Source: Collimonas pratensis
Lineage (GTDB): Bacteria > Pseudomonadota > Gammaproteobacteria > Burkholderiales > Burkholderiaceae_D
Length of the DNA: 64,000 nt
NCBI RefSeq assembly: GCF_001584185.1
Contig: NZ_CP013234.1
Coordinates: 4,774,001-4,838,000 of the forward strand
Direction of reading: 5' to 3'
Positions 21,413 to 32,255 of the stretch are shown piece by piece. Positions within the stretch are counted from its first letter, which is position 1; the number at the start of each line of letters is the position of its first letter. Below the pieces are notes generated by a model that saw nothing but the letters and a program-made list of their open reading frames with translations, was not told the origin of the DNA and searched no databases. A program made the translations under genes and the position numbers.

Positions 21413-22130
21413 TTAGAACTTGTAGCCGACGGTCAGCACGGAAACCATAGGATTCAGAGTGATCTTGGTGGTCGCGTGCGAGACGCTGCCATCGCCATGG
21501 GTAGTGGTCAGATCGGCCTTGGTGTTCAGCGGCACATAGGACAGCGAGAAGTTGGCGGACCAGTTCTTGTCGAAGTTGTAGGCCATACCAATGTTCGCGA
21601 CCGGCACAAAGGAACTGCTCAGATCCGCGCTGGTGCTAGCCTTAGGATCGCCGCCGCCCAGCAATCCGGTCAGGCTGCTGGTCAGCTTGATGTTCGAGTA
21701 CCAGACATAAGCAACCCCGGCGCCGACGTATGGACGGAACTGGCTGTTAGCATCGCCGAAATAATACTTGGCCAATAACTGCCGGGCTCCATTGTGTGGC
21801 GGTACCGAGCTGACCCAGGCCGTTGAGCGTACCTTCGCCAGCGAGCTTGAATTTCGGCGGGATGCCCAAATCCGTAGTGACTGCGATATTGTCAGTAAAG
21901 AAGTGCGTCAGCTGCAGAATCGCGGTATCGGCGTTAGAAACGTGCGCACCGCTACCTGGAACAGTGGTGCTGCCAAGTTTGAGCGGCTCGCTGGACTGGT
22001 TCAAACCGATATGGGCCCAGCCGAAATTGACTACATTGTCGCCTGCCTGCTGTGCCATGGCCGGCGCTGCGAATGCGGCCAGTAAGGACAGGGCTGCCAG
22101 CTTTGGTATCGCGTTGAATTGTTTTTTCAT
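21413..22130 (-). pseudogene. ompW: OmpW-family outer-membrane protein, frameshifted
   Basis: Eight-stranded outer-membrane barrel protein split by a one-base shift. The first part (start 22130) has a signal peptide ending APAMAQQ and runs through LTHFFTDNIAVTTDLGIPPKFKL to ATQWSPAVIGQ. It then goes out of frame and stops at 21747. The second part resumes as KYYFGDANSQFRPYVGAGVAYVWY and runs to the terminal VGYKF at 21413. The break lies near 21769-21775 in GGCCAAG; removing one base restores a full-length OmpW of about 238 residues. Everything else is well preserved, so either the inactivation is recent or this is a sequencing error. Confidence 0.85.
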
Positions 22131-22394
22131 ATGTCTTCTCCAAGTTTCACTTCAATTTAGTATTGGATCCTGCACTGCATCGAATGCAGTACAAAACCAT
22201 TTCCGGCACTTTGCAGTTCTGGTCAGACCAGACAGCGCTCTGTTCTTCAACTTCAACCATCAAAGTAAGCGTGATTCCCATTTCAAGAATCTGCGCTCCG
22301 CTCATATCCCGAAAAGAACGCGCGTGCTATTCTTTTTTTTACACTATGCCAGCTTTAGAATGATTTGACTATAGTTGTAGCTTTTTTACCGCAA

Positions 22395-23459
22395 TTATTT
22401 TTTAAAGCTCGTTTTAAATCCCGCCAGGACGGCTAAGGAATCGTGCGCGGCACGGCGTAGACGGTCGTTGATTCCCTGCCAGGCCGGCTCCGACGGCGGC
22501 GCTTCCACCACGATCAGGTCGGCGGCAGCATGATCCATGTTGCGCAATGCAGCATAAAGATCGTGGGCATAGGGTTGCGGCGCGGCGGTCATGGCGAACT
22601 GCGCCGCCAGCGGCGGCCTGTCGACTGCCGCTGCCGTCGGCGAATAAGAGATCAGTGCCAGGCTTTGGCCAGCCTCGTACAGCTGCAGCAGCGTCGCCGC
22701 CAGTTGCGGCGGCGCCACCAGCAGCACCGGCGTACGCGGCGCATAGTGCGATTCCAGCGTGCCGGAAGCGCGCGGCGCTGCGGCATCCGCAGCTTGCACC
22801 GGCATGCCCAGCACGGCGCTGATATCGGCCGCACTGATGTGGCCCGGCCGCAGCAGCACCGGCCCATGCGTCGCCATGCGCGACAAATCGACAATCGTCG
22901 ATTCGATCCCGACTTCGCTCTGGCCGCCATCCAGGATGCAAGCGATCGGACTGTCACCGTCGGTATCGAACTCGTCGCGTACGTGCTGGGCCGTGGTCGG
23001 ACTGACATGGCCGAACTTGTTGGCCGAGGGGCCGGCGATGCCGCCCTTGCCGCCCTTGAATTCGCGCAGCAAAGCCTGGGCCACCGGATGCGAGGGACAA
23101 CGCAAACCGACCGAGCTTTGGCCGCCCGAGACTTGATCCGGTATGTGCGCCGCACGCGGCAAAATCAGCGTCAACGGCCCCGGCCAGAACGCCGCGATCA
23201 GCACATGCGCCTGTGGCGGAATAGCATCGGCCCAATAGCTGATGTCAGCTTCCGGCGCCAGGTGAACAATGACCGGGTGATTGGATGGACGTCCCTTGGC
23301 GGCATAAATGCTGGCAACCGCCGCGGCGCTCTCGGCATCCGCGCCCAATCCGTACACCGTCTCAGTCGGAAACGCCACCAGCTGGCCCGCTTCCAGCTTG
23401 CGGGCCGCCAGGCGAATCTCTTGCATGTCGATAGTCGCGTCCGTCATCGCATGCTTCAT
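22395..23459 (-). CDS. L-threonylcarbamoyladenylate synthase, long Sua5 form
   Basis: Makes threonylcarbamoyl-AMP from threonine, bicarbonate and ATP, the first step of tRNA t6A37 formation; 354 residues. The N-terminal YrdC domain shows VAFPTETVYGLGADA, AKGRPSNHPVIVHL and GPSANKFGHVSPTTAQHV. The C-terminal extra domain (ASGTLESHYAPRTPVLL...) makes it a Sua5-type rather than a short TsaC-type enzyme. An alternative ATG lies four codons inside. It is the last gene of the purC-purE-purK run and starts right at the purK stop. With tcdA, two steps of the t6A/ct6A pathway are in this window. Confidence 0.9.
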   Translation of the reverse strand: MKHAMTDATIDMQEIRLAARKLEAGQLVAFPTETVYGLGADAESAAAVASIYAAKGRPSNHPVIVHLAPEADISYWADAIPPQAHVLIAAFWPGPLTLILPRAAHIPDQVSGGQSSVGLRCPSHPVAQALLREFKGGKGGIAGPSANKFGHVSPTTAQHVRDEFDTDGDSPIACILDGGQSEVGIESTIVDLSRMATHGPVLLRPGHISAADISAVLGMPVQAADAAAPRASGTLESHYAPRTPVLLVAPPQLAATLLQLYEAGQSLALISYSPTAAAVDRPPLAAQFAMTAAPQPYAHDLYAALRNMDHAAADLIVVEAPPSEPAWQGINDRLRRAAHDSLAVLAGFKTSFKK

Positions 23460-24677
23460 TCAGGCGGCGATGCCGAGAATGGCGCAGGCAGCGGCCAGTT
23501 GCTGCTGCGCTTCGGCCAGGGTCGGAGCGATAAATGTGATGTGCCCCATTTTGCGGGCACGGCGCGCCTGCGCCTTGCCGTACAAATGCAGATGCGCTGC
23601 CGGCAACGCCAGGATCTGTTCCCAAGCGGGTTCCCGGGCTTGCTCGCTAGCGCCGTCAAACCCGCCGTCAAACCAGACGTCGCCAAGGATGTTCAGCATC
23701 ACTGCCGGCGAATGCTGGCGGGTATCGCCCAGCGGCATGCGCGCCATCGCCCGCACCTGCTGCGCAAACTGGCTGGTGACGCAGGCATCCATGGTGTAAT
23801 GGCCGCTGTTGTGCGGACGCGGCGCCATCTCGTTGACCACCAGCGAGCCATCCTGCAAGACAAAGAACTCAATGCACAGCACGCCGACATAGGCCAGCTG
23901 CTCAATGATGACCAGCGCCGCATGCTGCGCGCGCTTGGCGGTTTCATCGCAGACATTCGGACCAGGCACCGTGGTGGTGAACAGGATGCCATCGCGATGG
24001 ACGTTTTCGGCAATCGGATAGACCACTGCCTTGCCGTCGGCGCCGCGCGCCACCAGCACCGAGACTTCATATGCCAGCGGCAGCATCTTTTCCAGCACGC
24101 AGTCCACGCCGTTCATGCCGGCGAATGCTGCACGCAGCTCATCCAGGGTGCGGACCCGCGCCTGGCCCTTGCCGTCGTAGCCGAGGCGGACGGTTTTCAA
24201 GATGCCGGGCAGCAGATCGGCCGGCACCTGCTCGATATCGGCAGCCGATGCGATCAGCTGATGCGGCGCCGGCAATACCGTGGACTCCCTGGCGCAAGCG
24301 GTAAAGAAGCGCTTTTCCACCATGCGGTCCTGGGCCACCGATACGCTGGCCGCGGCCGGCGCCACAAAACTGTTCTGCGCCAGCAGCGCCAGGCTGTCGG
24401 CGGCGACGTTCTCAAACTCGGTGGTGACTGCCGCGCACAGGCTGGCCATCTCGCCCAGGGCGACCGCATCGCTGTAGTCAGCCAGGAAGTGGCGATCGGC
24501 GACGTGCCCGGTCGGGCAATCCTGCTCCGGCTCCAGCACCGCCACCTTGTAGCCCATGGCTTGCGCTTCATGGGTGAACATGCGGCCCAGCTGGCCGCCG
24601 CCCATCACACCCAGCCAGGTTGGCGGGGTTGTGCTTGGAACAATCGGGGCGATGGAATCTTGTTGCATACTGCTCAT
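23460..24677 (-). CDS. purK: 5-(carboxyamino)imidazole ribonucleotide synthase
   Basis: ATP-grasp enzyme of de novo purine synthesis that carboxylates AIR to N5-CAIR; 405 residues. The N-terminus [31 protein letters not shown] is the PurK nucleotide-binding fold. ATP-grasp blocks [31 protein letters not shown] and LGDVWF follow. Its start overlaps the purE stop by 4 bases, and the Sua5-type gene begins one base after it. The order purC-purE-purK gives sequential pathway steps in one message. Confidence 0.95.
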   Translation of the reverse strand: MSSMQQDSIAPIVPSTTPPTWLGVMGGGQLGRMFTHEAQAMGYKVAVLEPEQDCPTGHVADRHFLADYSDAVALGEMASLCAAVTTEFENVAADSLALLAQNSFVAPAAASVSVAQDRMVEKRFFTACARESTVLPAPHQLIASAADIEQVPADLLPGILKTVRLGYDGKGQARVRTLDELRAAFAGMNGVDCVLEKMLPLAYEVSVLVARGADGKAVVYPIAENVHRDGILFTTTVPGPNVCDETAKRAQHAALVIIEQLAYVGVLCIEFFVLQDGSLVVNEMAPRPHNSGHYTMDACVTSQFAQQVRAMARMPLGDTRQHSPAVMLNILGDVWFDGGFDGASEQAREPAWEQILALPAAHLHLYGKAQARRARKMGHITFIAPTLAEAQQQLAAACAILGIAA

Positions 24678-25198
24678 ACCGGTGGCAATTTCATATCAAG
24701 GGCAATCTGGGTCTGCTTGGCGCGGAAGGCCAGCAGCTTGTCGGCCAGCGCCTGGTCAGTGGTGGCCAGCATGGCGATGGCGGACAGCGCCGCATTGGCC
24801 GCGCCGGCTTCGCCGATGGCATAGGTGGCGACCGGAATGCCTTTCGGCATCTGCACGATCGACAGCAAGGAATCCTCGCCACGCAGATATTTGGACGGCA
24901 CCGGCACGCCCAGCACCGGCACAATCGTCTTGGCGGCGATCATGCCCGGCAAGTGCGCAGCGCCGCCGGCGCCGGCGATGATCGCGCGCAAGCCGCGCTC
25001 GCGCGCGCTTTCCGCGTAGGCGAACATCTGGTCCGGCATGCGGTGCGCCGAAATCACCTGCGCCTCGTGGGCGACGCCAAACTCGGTGAGGATGGCGACT
25101 GCGTGCTGCATCACATCCCAGTCGGAAGAAGAGCCCATGACGATGCCGATGACCGGCTTGGCCGCCAACTGATCCACAGTGTCCTTGCTCATCATCAA
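24674..25198 (-). CDS. purE: N5-CAIR mutase, PurE catalytic subunit
   Basis: Interconverts N5-CAIR and CAIR in purine synthesis; 174 residues. Family hallmarks are [43 protein letters not shown] and [21 protein letters not shown]. The gene overlaps purC upstream and purK downstream by 4 bases each, so translation is tightly coupled. The first residues MMMSKD leave the exact start open by one or two codons. Confidence 0.95.
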   Translation of the reverse strand: MMMSKDTVDQLAAKPVIGIVMGSSSDWDVMQHAVAILTEFGVAHEAQVISAHRMPDQMFAYAESARERGLRAIIAGAGGAAHLPGMIAAKTIVPVLGVPVPSKYLRGEDSLLSIVQMPKGIPVATYAIGEAGAANAALSAIAMLATTDQALADKLLAFRAKQTQIALDMKLPPV

Positions 25199-26091
25199 TC
25201 CTTCAGCGTTTCGCCGGTCAGGCTGAATAAAGCTTCGCGATATTTGTCGCCGGTTTTTGCAATCACGTCGTCAGGCAGCGTCGGCGCCGGCGCGGTCTTG
25301 TTCCAGCTGGTCACGGTTTCCAGGTAATCGCGCACGAACTGCTTGTCGAACGATGGCGGCGAAATGCCGACCTGGTAGCTGGCAGCCGGCCAGAAGCGCG
25401 AGGAATCGGCGGTCAGCACTTCATCCATCAGGTGCAGGACGCCGTCTTTATCGAGACCGAATTCAAACTTGGTGTCGGCGATGATGATGCCACGCGTCGC
25501 AGCGTAGTCGGCGGCGGTTTTGTACAGCTCGATGCTGACGCTGCGGATCTTCTCGGCCAGTTCCTTGCCGATGCGGCTTTCCATGTCGGCAAAGCTGATG
25601 TTCTCGTCATGCTCGCCCATTTCGGCTTTGGCCGCCGGCGTGAAGATCGGCTCGGCCAGCTTGGCGGCCTGCTGCAAACCTGCCGGCAGGCTGATACCGC
25701 AGATGGCGCCGGTAGCCTGGTAATCCTTCCAGCCGGAACCGATAATATAACCGCGCACCACCGCCTCGACCATGATCGGCTGCAGACGCTTGGCCACTAC
25801 CGCACGGCCGCGCACCTGCTCCACTTCGTCGCCCGCCACTACCGATTCCGGCGCAATCCCGGTCAGGTGGTTGGGCACGACCGCCGCCAGCTTGTCGAAC
25901 CAGAAATCGGACATGCGGTTCAAGACCTTGCCTTTGCCCGGGATCGGCTGGTTCATGATGACGTCGAAAGCCGACAAGCGGTCGGAGGTGACGATCAGGA
26001 TCTTGTCTTCACCGACGGCATAGTTTTCGCGCACCTTGCCGCGACCCAGCAGTGGCAGTGAGGTAATGGTGGATTGGTAGAGGCTTGTCAT
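25195..26091 (-). CDS. purC: SAICAR synthase
   Basis: Condenses CAIR with aspartate in purine synthesis; 298 residues, the longer (yeast-like) form common in proteobacteria of this group. Landmarks are [30 protein letters not shown] near the N-terminus, [14 protein letters not shown], and [15 protein letters not shown] with [14 protein letters not shown]. It opens the purCEK run and lies 103 bases after fba, with a hairpin in the gap. Confidence 0.95.
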   Translation of the reverse strand: MTSLYQSTITSLPLLGRGKVRENYAVGEDKILIVTSDRLSAFDVIMNQPIPGKGKVLNRMSDFWFDKLAAVVPNHLTGIAPESVVAGDEVEQVRGRAVVAKRLQPIMVEAVVRGYIIGSGWKDYQATGAICGISLPAGLQQAAKLAEPIFTPAAKAEMGEHDENISFADMESRIGKELAEKIRSVSIELYKTAADYAATRGIIIADTKFEFGLDKDGVLHLMDEVLTADSSRFWPAASYQVGISPPSFDKQFVRDYLETVTSWNKTAPAPTLPDDVIAKTGDKYREALFSLTGETLKD

Positions 26092-26113
26092 GGTTATTCC
26101 AAAAGTCAGAAAA

Positions 26114-26151
26114 CCAGGCAGAGAACGATGTAAGCATCATCCTGCGCCTGG
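26114..26151 (-). terminator. Imperfect hairpin between fba and purC
   Basis: On the minus strand CCAGGC...GCCTGG bounds a 38-base imperfect stem-loop followed by TTTT. It may partly terminate the glycolytic transcript or attenuate purC expression. The U-run is short and the inner stem imperfect, so this is tentative. Confidence 0.4.
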
Positions 26152-26194
26152 TAAGTTATTGCGCCAAGCCTTGCCTGGCGCCGGTAACACCCTA

Positions 26195-27259
26195 TTACTG
26201 AACGATCTGCGCCAGCTCGCCCTTCTTGTATTTCTCAGCAATCTTTTCCAGCGATACCGGCTTGATCTTGGCAGCCTGGCCTTCGCAGCCGAACGCCAGG
26301 AAACGCGCCTTGACCACAGCCTTGGCCGCTTCGCGCGCCGGCTTGAGGTAGTCGCGCGGATCGAACTTGCTTGGATTTTCGATCAGGTAGCGGCGGATCG
26401 CGCCAGTCATGGCCAAGCGGATATCGGTATCGATATTGATCTTGCGCACGCCGTGACGAATCCCTTCCTGGATCTCTTCCACTGGCACACCGTAGGTTTC
26501 TTTCATGTCGCCGCCAAATTCGCGGATTTCCGCCAGCAGTTCCTGCGGCACCGACGAAGAGCCGTGCATCACCAGATGGGTGTTAGGAATGCGGGTGTGG
26601 ATTTCCTTGATGCGTTCGATCGCCAGGATGTCGCCAGTCGGCTTGCGCGAGAACTTGTAAGCGCCGTGCGAAGTGCCGATCGCAATCGCCAGCGCATCGC
26701 ACTGGGTCAGCTTGACGAAATCGGCGGCTTGCGCGACATCGGTCAGCAGCTGCTCGCGGGTCATCTTGCCGTCCGCGCCGTGGCCATCTTCCTTATCGCC
26801 CATCATGGTTTCCAGCGAACCGAGCACGCCCAGTTCGGCTTCCACGGTAACGCCGATGGCGTGCGAGAACTCGACCACCTTGCGCGATACTTCAACGTTG
26901 TATTCGTAGCTGGCGACCGACTTGCCGTCTTCCATCAGCGAACCGTCCATCATCACCGATGTGAAACCGGACTTGATCGCGGCCATGCAGACCGCCGGCG
27001 ACTGGCCGTGGTCCTGGTGCATGACGACCGGAATGTGCGGGAAAGCTTCGACCGCGGCTTCGATCAGGTGGCGCAGGAAGGCTTCGCCGGCATATTTGCG
27101 GGCGCCGGCAGAGGCTTGCATGATGACCGGCGCGCCGACTTCATCGGCGGCCTGCATGATGGCGGTGACCTGCTCCAGGTTGTTGACGTTGAAAGCAGGC
27201 AGGCCGTAGCTGTTTTCAGCAGCATGGTCCAGCAATTGACGCATGGATACGAGAGGCAT
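26195..27259 (-). CDS. fba: Fructose-bisphosphate aldolase, class II
   Basis: Zinc-dependent aldolase of glycolysis, gluconeogenesis and the Calvin cycle; 354 residues. Metal and substrate motifs are [48 protein letters not shown] and [20 protein letters not shown]. The length and the second block fit the Calvin-cycle-type (CbbA/FbaB-like class II) branch widespread in betaproteobacteria. It stands in the series pgk-pyk-fba on one strand, with a REPIN-like repeat in the gap to pyk. Confidence 0.95.
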   Translation of the reverse strand: MPLVSMRQLLDHAAENSYGLPAFNVNNLEQVTAIMQAADEVGAPVIMQASAGARKYAGEAFLRHLIEAAVEAFPHIPVVMHQDHGQSPAVCMAAIKSGFTSVMMDGSLMEDGKSVASYEYNVEVSRKVVEFSHAIGVTVEAELGVLGSLETMMGDKEDGHGADGKMTREQLLTDVAQAADFVKLTQCDALAIAIGTSHGAYKFSRKPTGDILAIERIKEIHTRIPNTHLVMHGSSSVPQELLAEIREFGGDMKETYGVPVEEIQEGIRHGVRKINIDTDIRLAMTGAIRRYLIENPSKFDPRDYLKPAREAAKAVVKARFLAFGCEGQAAKIKPVSLEKIAEKYKKGELAQIVQ

Positions 27260-27302
27260 GTTGTACTCCGATAATAAAAACCTGTTGTGCTACCTGTTAC
27301 CA

Positions 27303-27396
27303 CGTCATTCCCGCGCACGCGGGAATCCATTTTGGCGACTGCGCTAGGCCGCAACATGGATTCCCCGCCTTGGCGACCGCGTGCGCGGGGATGACG
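27303..27396. repeat. REPIN-like inverted repeat, copy 1 (long form)
   Basis: A left arm starting CGTCATTCCCGCGCACGCGG and a right arm ending GTGCGCGGGGATGACG are inverted copies of each other around a 40-odd-base middle that carries AATCCATTTTGG. It is the same family as 28909-28978 and 30420-30492. It lies between pyk and fba, which are both on the minus strand. Confidence 0.85.
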
Positions 27397-27426
27397 TTGT
27401 ATTGAGAAACTTGCTTAAGCATCAAA

Positions 27427-28860
<1,434 letters not shown>

Positions 28861-28908
28861 GGAAAACCTTTCAATACTGCATGGATGAATGTGCAACTAT
28901 TCCATCTC

Positions 28909-28978
28909 CGTCATTCCCGCGCACGCGGGAATCCATTTTATGGCTGCAACTTGGATCCCCGCGTTCGCGGGGATGACG
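28909..28978. repeat. REPIN-like inverted repeat, copy 2
   Basis: A 70-base element whose left arm is CGTCATTCCCGCGCACGCGG and whose right arm is GTTCGCGGGGATGACG in inverted order. It lies between pgk and pyk, just upstream of the pyk start. It shares the middle segment AATCCATTTTATGGCTGCAA-type with copy 3. Confidence 0.88.
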
Positions 28979-28986
28979 AGGTGACC

Positions 28987-29042
28987 GAATATCCCTCTAA
29001 GAATATCCCTCTAAGAATATCCCTCTAAGAATATCCCTCTAT
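28987..29042. repeat. 14-bp tandem repeat, four units
   Basis: GAATATCCCTCTAA is repeated three times exactly, and a fourth unit differs by one base and runs into the pgk stop codon. It sits directly downstream of pgk on the minus strand, between the stop and REPIN copy 2. The unit length is not a multiple of three, but the array is outside the coding region. Confidence 0.95.
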
Positions 29043-30232
29043 TAAGCAGCGCGTTGCAGCAGAATTTCAACCGCCGGCAAGGTCTTGCCTTCCAAGAATT
29101 CCAGGAAAGCGCCGCCGCCGGTGGAGATATAGCCAATCTTGTCAGTAATCTGGTACTTGGCGATAGCCGCCAGCGTATCGCCGCCGCCGGCAATCGAGAA
29201 TGCCTTGGAATCGGCAATGGCCAGCGCCAGCGTCTTGGTGCCCTCGCCGAACTGGTCGAACTCGAACACGCCGACCGGGCCGTTCCAAACTATCGTGCCG
29301 GCCTGCGCAATCTGAGCCGCCAGAGTCGCCGCTGTCTGCGGACCAATATCCAGGATCAGGTCGTCGTCTTCGACTTCGCTGACCTTCTTGATCGTTGCAG
29401 TGGCAGTCGGCGAGAATTCCTTGGCGCAGACCACGTCCACCGGAATCGGCACCGAGGCGCCGCGCTTGGCCATCATCTCGATGATGGCCTTGGCTTCGTC
29501 CACCAGATCCGGCTCGGCCAGCGATTTGCCGATCTTCAGGCCGCTCGCCAGCAGGAAGGTGTTGGCGATGCCGCCGCCGACGATCAGGTTGTCGACCTTG
29601 TCGGCCAGCGCCTTCAGGATGGTCAGCTTGCTCGATACCTTGGAACCGGCGACGATCGCCACCAGCGGCCGCGCCGGCTGGTTGAGCGCCTTGCCCAGCG
29701 CATCCAGCTCAGCTGCCAGCAAAGGGCCGGCGCAGGCGATCGGTGCAAACTTGGCGATGCCGTGGGTAGTCGCTTCAGCGCGGTGCGCCGTGCCGAAGGC
29801 GTCGTTGACATAGATATCGCACAGCTTGGCGATCTTTTGCGCCAGCTCGTCGCTATTCTTTTTCTCGCCCTTGTTGACGCGGCAGTTTTCCAGCAAAACT
29901 ATCTGGCCCGGCGCCACTTCCACGCCATCGACCCAGTTTTGCCTCAGCTCGACCGGCTGGCCCAGCAGCTCCGCCAGGCGCTTGGCGATAGGCGCCAGCG
30001 AATCTTCCGGCTTGAATTCGCCTTCGGTCGGACGGCCCAGGTGCGATGTCACCATCACCGCGGCGCCGGCATCCAGCGCCTGGCGAATCGCCGGCACCGA
30101 AGCGCGCACGCGCGTGTCTTCAGTAATATTGCCCGCGGCATCTTGCGGCACATTGAGGTCGGCGCGGATAAAAACACGTTTGCCTTGCAGCTGGTGTTGC
30201 GCGATCAAATCGCTTAGTCGATTGAATTTCAT
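29042..30232 (-). CDS. pgk: Phosphoglycerate kinase
   Basis: Reversible phosphate transfer from 1,3-bisphosphoglycerate to ADP; 396 residues, typical length. Signatures are [69 protein letters not shown] and [11 protein letters not shown]. It heads the minus-strand run pgk-pyk-fba-purCEK. Its stop codon borders a 14-bp tandem repeat. Confidence 0.95.
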   Translation of the reverse strand: MKFNRLSDLIAQHQLQGKRVFIRADLNVPQDAAGNITEDTRVRASVPAIRQALDAGAAVMVTSHLGRPTEGEFKPEDSLAPIAKRLAELLGQPVELRQNWVDGVEVAPGQIVLLENCRVNKGEKKNSDELAQKIAKLCDIYVNDAFGTAHRAEATTHGIAKFAPIACAGPLLAAELDALGKALNQPARPLVAIVAGSKVSSKLTILKALADKVDNLIVGGGIANTFLLASGLKIGKSLAEPDLVDEAKAIIEMMAKRGASVPIPVDVVCAKEFSPTATATIKKVSEVEDDDLILDIGPQTAATLAAQIAQAGTIVWNGPVGVFEFDQFGEGTKTLALAIADSKAFSIAGGGDTLAAIAKYQITDKIGYISTGGGAFLEFLEGKTLPAVEILLQRAA

Positions 30233-30419
30233 GTCGATCAGACAATATTAGTGAGGAAAAGCCGCTATTTTACTCCAGCAGGCTCCGTCAAAACACCGTT
30301 TAACGCACATAAGGCTGCTCAAAAGACATACAGCCCAGACCAATATTCTACAGAGTAGGTCTGGTTGAATCCGTTAAAATATCAATTTATGTGCCTTAAA
30401 ACCTAATTGCGCCTAGTTG

Positions 30420-30492
30420 CGTCATTCCCGCGAACGCGGGAATCCAATTTATTTAGACAGCAACTTGGATCCTCGCGTTCGCGAGGATGACG
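30420..30492. repeat. REPIN-like inverted repeat, copy 3
   Basis: The left arm starts CGTCATTCCCGCGAACGCGG and the right arm ends GTTCGCGAGGATGACG, with an A/T-rich middle. Compensating changes in the arms (for example TCGCG/CGCGA) keep the hairpin foldable, which suggests selection for the structure. It lies 40 bases upstream of ilvE. Confidence 0.88.
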
Positions 30493-30532
30493 GGATTTTG
30501 AAGCCCTCTTATTTAAAACAGGAGATTTGAAC

Positions 30533-31459
30533 ATGTCCATGGATGACCGCGACGGCAAGATTTGGAAAGACGGCAAACTGATAGACTGGCGCGACGCCAA
30601 CATCCATGTCCTGACCCATTCGCTGCATTACGGCATGGCAGTGTTCGAAGGCGTGCGTGCTTACAAGACCGATCAGGGGCCGGCGATCTTCCGCCTGAAG
30701 GAACATACCCAGCGCCTGCTGAACTCAGCCAAGATTTTCCAGATGCAGGTACCTTACGACCTGCAAACCCTGATCGACGCCCAGGTCGCCGTGGTCCGTG
30801 AAAACCAGCTGGAGTCGTGCTACATGCGGCCGCTGATCTGGATCGGCTCGGAAAAGCTCGGCATCGCCGCCAAGGGCAACACCGTCCACGTCGCGATCGC
30901 GGCCTGGCCTTGGGGCGCCTACCTGGGCGAAGACGGGCTGGCCAAGGGCATCCGCGTCAAGACCTCTTCTTTCAGCCGCCATCATGTGAATGTCTCGCTG
31001 GTGCGCGCCAAGGCCAGCGGCTACTACATCAATTCCATCCTGGCCAACCAGGAAGCGCTGACCGACGGCTACGACGAAGCCTTGCTGCTGGATACCGACG
31101 GCTATGTTTCCGAAGGTTCCGGCGAAAACGTCTTCATCGTCAAGAACGGCAAGATCTACACGCCCGACCTGGCTTCCTGCCTGGACGGCATCACTCGCGA
31201 CGCCGTGCTGACCATGGCGCGCGACAGCGGCATCGAAGTCATCGAAAAACGCATCACTCGCGATGAAATGTATTGCGCCGACGAAGCCTTTTTTACCGGC
31301 ACGGCGGCGGAAATCACGCCGATCCGCGAACTCGACAACCGCAGCATCGGCGAAGGCAAGCGCGGCCCCATCACGGAAAAGATCCAGTCCCTGTTCTTTG
31401 AAGTGGTGGCGGGCAAGTCGGAAAAATATCAACACTGGCTTACCGTGGTTGGAAAGTAA
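30533..31459 (+). CDS. ilvE: Branched-chain amino-acid aminotransferase
   Basis: PLP-dependent enzyme that makes Val, Leu and Ile from their keto acids; 308 residues. The PLP lysine is Lys160 in VRAKASGYYINSILANQEA. Other blocks are LTHSLHYGMAVFEGVRAY near the N-terminus, SEGSGENVFIVKNGKIYTPD and FFTGTAAEITPI. AGGAG at 30520-30524 is 8 bases before the ATG at 30533; a TTG two codons earlier is unlikely to be the start. It is followed closely by the zf-CHCC gene. Confidence 0.95.
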   Translation: MSMDDRDGKIWKDGKLIDWRDANIHVLTHSLHYGMAVFEGVRAYKTDQGPAIFRLKEHTQRLLNSAKIFQMQVPYDLQTLIDAQVAVVRENQLESCYMRPLIWIGSEKLGIAAKGNTVHVAIAAWPWGAYLGEDGLAKGIRVKTSSFSRHHVNVSLVRAKASGYYINSILANQEALTDGYDEALLLDTDGYVSEGSGENVFIVKNGKIYTPDLASCLDGITRDAVLTMARDSGIEVIEKRITRDEMYCADEAFFTGTAAEITPIRELDNRSIGEGKRGPITEKIQSLFFEVVAGKSEKYQHWLTVVGK

Positions 31460-31506
31460 GCCCGTATTAACAAGTTAGAGCACCTGTCAATCTGGAGAAG
31501 TAAAAA

Positions 31507-31707
31507 ATGAACACAGCAACAAGCCCGCAAGCAGTAGTTGAACTCGATGGCAAGGATTTGCCGGCGCACTGCCCTAACCCGCTGATGCCGACCTGGTCCT
31601 CGCATCCGCGCGTGTTCCTCAACCTGGACAGCAGCGGCAGCGCCAAGTGCCCCTACTGCGGCACGCAATACCGCTTGAAACCAGGTGCCGTAGTCCACGG
31701 ACACTAA
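31507..31707 (+). CDS. Zinc-finger protein, zf-CHCC (NDUFS6-like) family
   Basis: Small protein of 66 residues with spaced Zn ligands: Cys in PAHCPNP, His in SSHPRVFL, and Cys-X2-Cys in AKCPYCGTQYRL. Bacterial members resemble the zinc finger of the complex I subunit NDUFS6 and are often encoded next to ilvE in betaproteobacteria; the function is unproven. A GGAGAAG box precedes the ATG. The gene is closed by a strong terminator and probably co-transcribed with ilvE. Confidence 0.85.
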   Translation: MNTATSPQAVVELDGKDLPAHCPNPLMPTWSSHPRVFLNLDSSGSAKCPYCGTQYRLKPGAVVHGH

Positions 31708-31710
31708 TCG

Positions 31711-31735
31711 AAAAGGGAGCCCAGCTCCCTTTTTT
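31711..31735 (+). terminator. Rho-independent terminator of the ilvE transcript
   Basis: The stem AAGGGAGC / GCTCCCTT has a very short loop (CCA) and is followed by TTTTTT. It begins 4 bases after the zf-CHCC stop codon. Confidence 0.88.
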
Positions 31736-31784
31736 GATGCAGCAAGCGTGTCGTTGTTACAATCCGGGTCAGCAGGGAGTCAAT

Positions 31785-32216
31785 ATGCCGCATGTCAAAT
31801 TTATGCATGGTTCAGCAGAAGAAACCGAAACCGCTTTTTACGACGCCATGAGCCGCGCCGACATCGAGGCCATGATGGCGCTCTGGGCGGATGACGACGA
31901 AATCGTCTGCGTCCATCCGAATGCGCCGCGGCTGCATGGCCATGCGGCGATCCGGGCCGCCTTCGAAGCCTTGTTTGAACGCGGCGGCGTGCATATCCGC
32001 GCGCGGCAATTGCATGTGACCCATAATATGTCGACCAGCATCCATAACCTGGTGGAAGAGCTGCACCAGGCCAGCGAAGCCGACCGCGAGATGCATATCC
32101 TGGCCACCAACGTCTACATGAAGACCCCGCGCGGCTGGCGCATCGTGCTGCATCACGCCTCGGTCGCCCCGGGGGCAGCGCCGGAAGAAACGGTATCGAG
32201 CGCTACCTTGCATTAA
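31785..32216 (+). CDS. SnoaL-like/NTF2-fold protein
   Basis: Protein of 143 residues with the NTF2-like pattern: an N-terminal helix (ETAFYDAMSRADIEAMMALWADDDEIVCVHPN), then LHGHAAIRAAFEALFE, and strands ending VYMKTPRGWRIVLHHAS. This fold serves as a small-molecule-binding or ketosteroid-isomerase-like scaffold, and the ligand is unknown. I chose the ATG at 31785 because GGGAGT lies 5 bases upstream. It is followed at 40 bases by the YheT-like hydrolase gene. Confidence 0.82.
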   Translation: MPHVKFMHGSAEETETAFYDAMSRADIEAMMALWADDDEIVCVHPNAPRLHGHAAIRAAFEALFERGGVHIRARQLHVTHNMSTSIHNLVEELHQASEADREMHILATNVYMKTPRGWRIVLHHASVAPGAAPEETVSSATLH

Positions 32217-32255
32217 AAAGTGGCGTTCCACCCAGTATAGGTATATAGCATTCGT

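Noticed and set aside
22131..22394. FNR box upstream of ompW
   Set aside because: ompW is FNR-regulated in some bacteria, but no TTGAT-N4-ATCAA-like site is seen in the 264-base gap.
22530..24824. 764-codon plus-strand open frame
   Set aside because: Lies antisense over the Sua5-type gene and purK, which both have clear motifs; the frame itself is His/Arg/Gln-rich noise.
28987..29042. CRISPR array
   Set aside because: The 14-base units are directly adjacent without spacers, too short for CRISPR repeats, and no cas genes are present.
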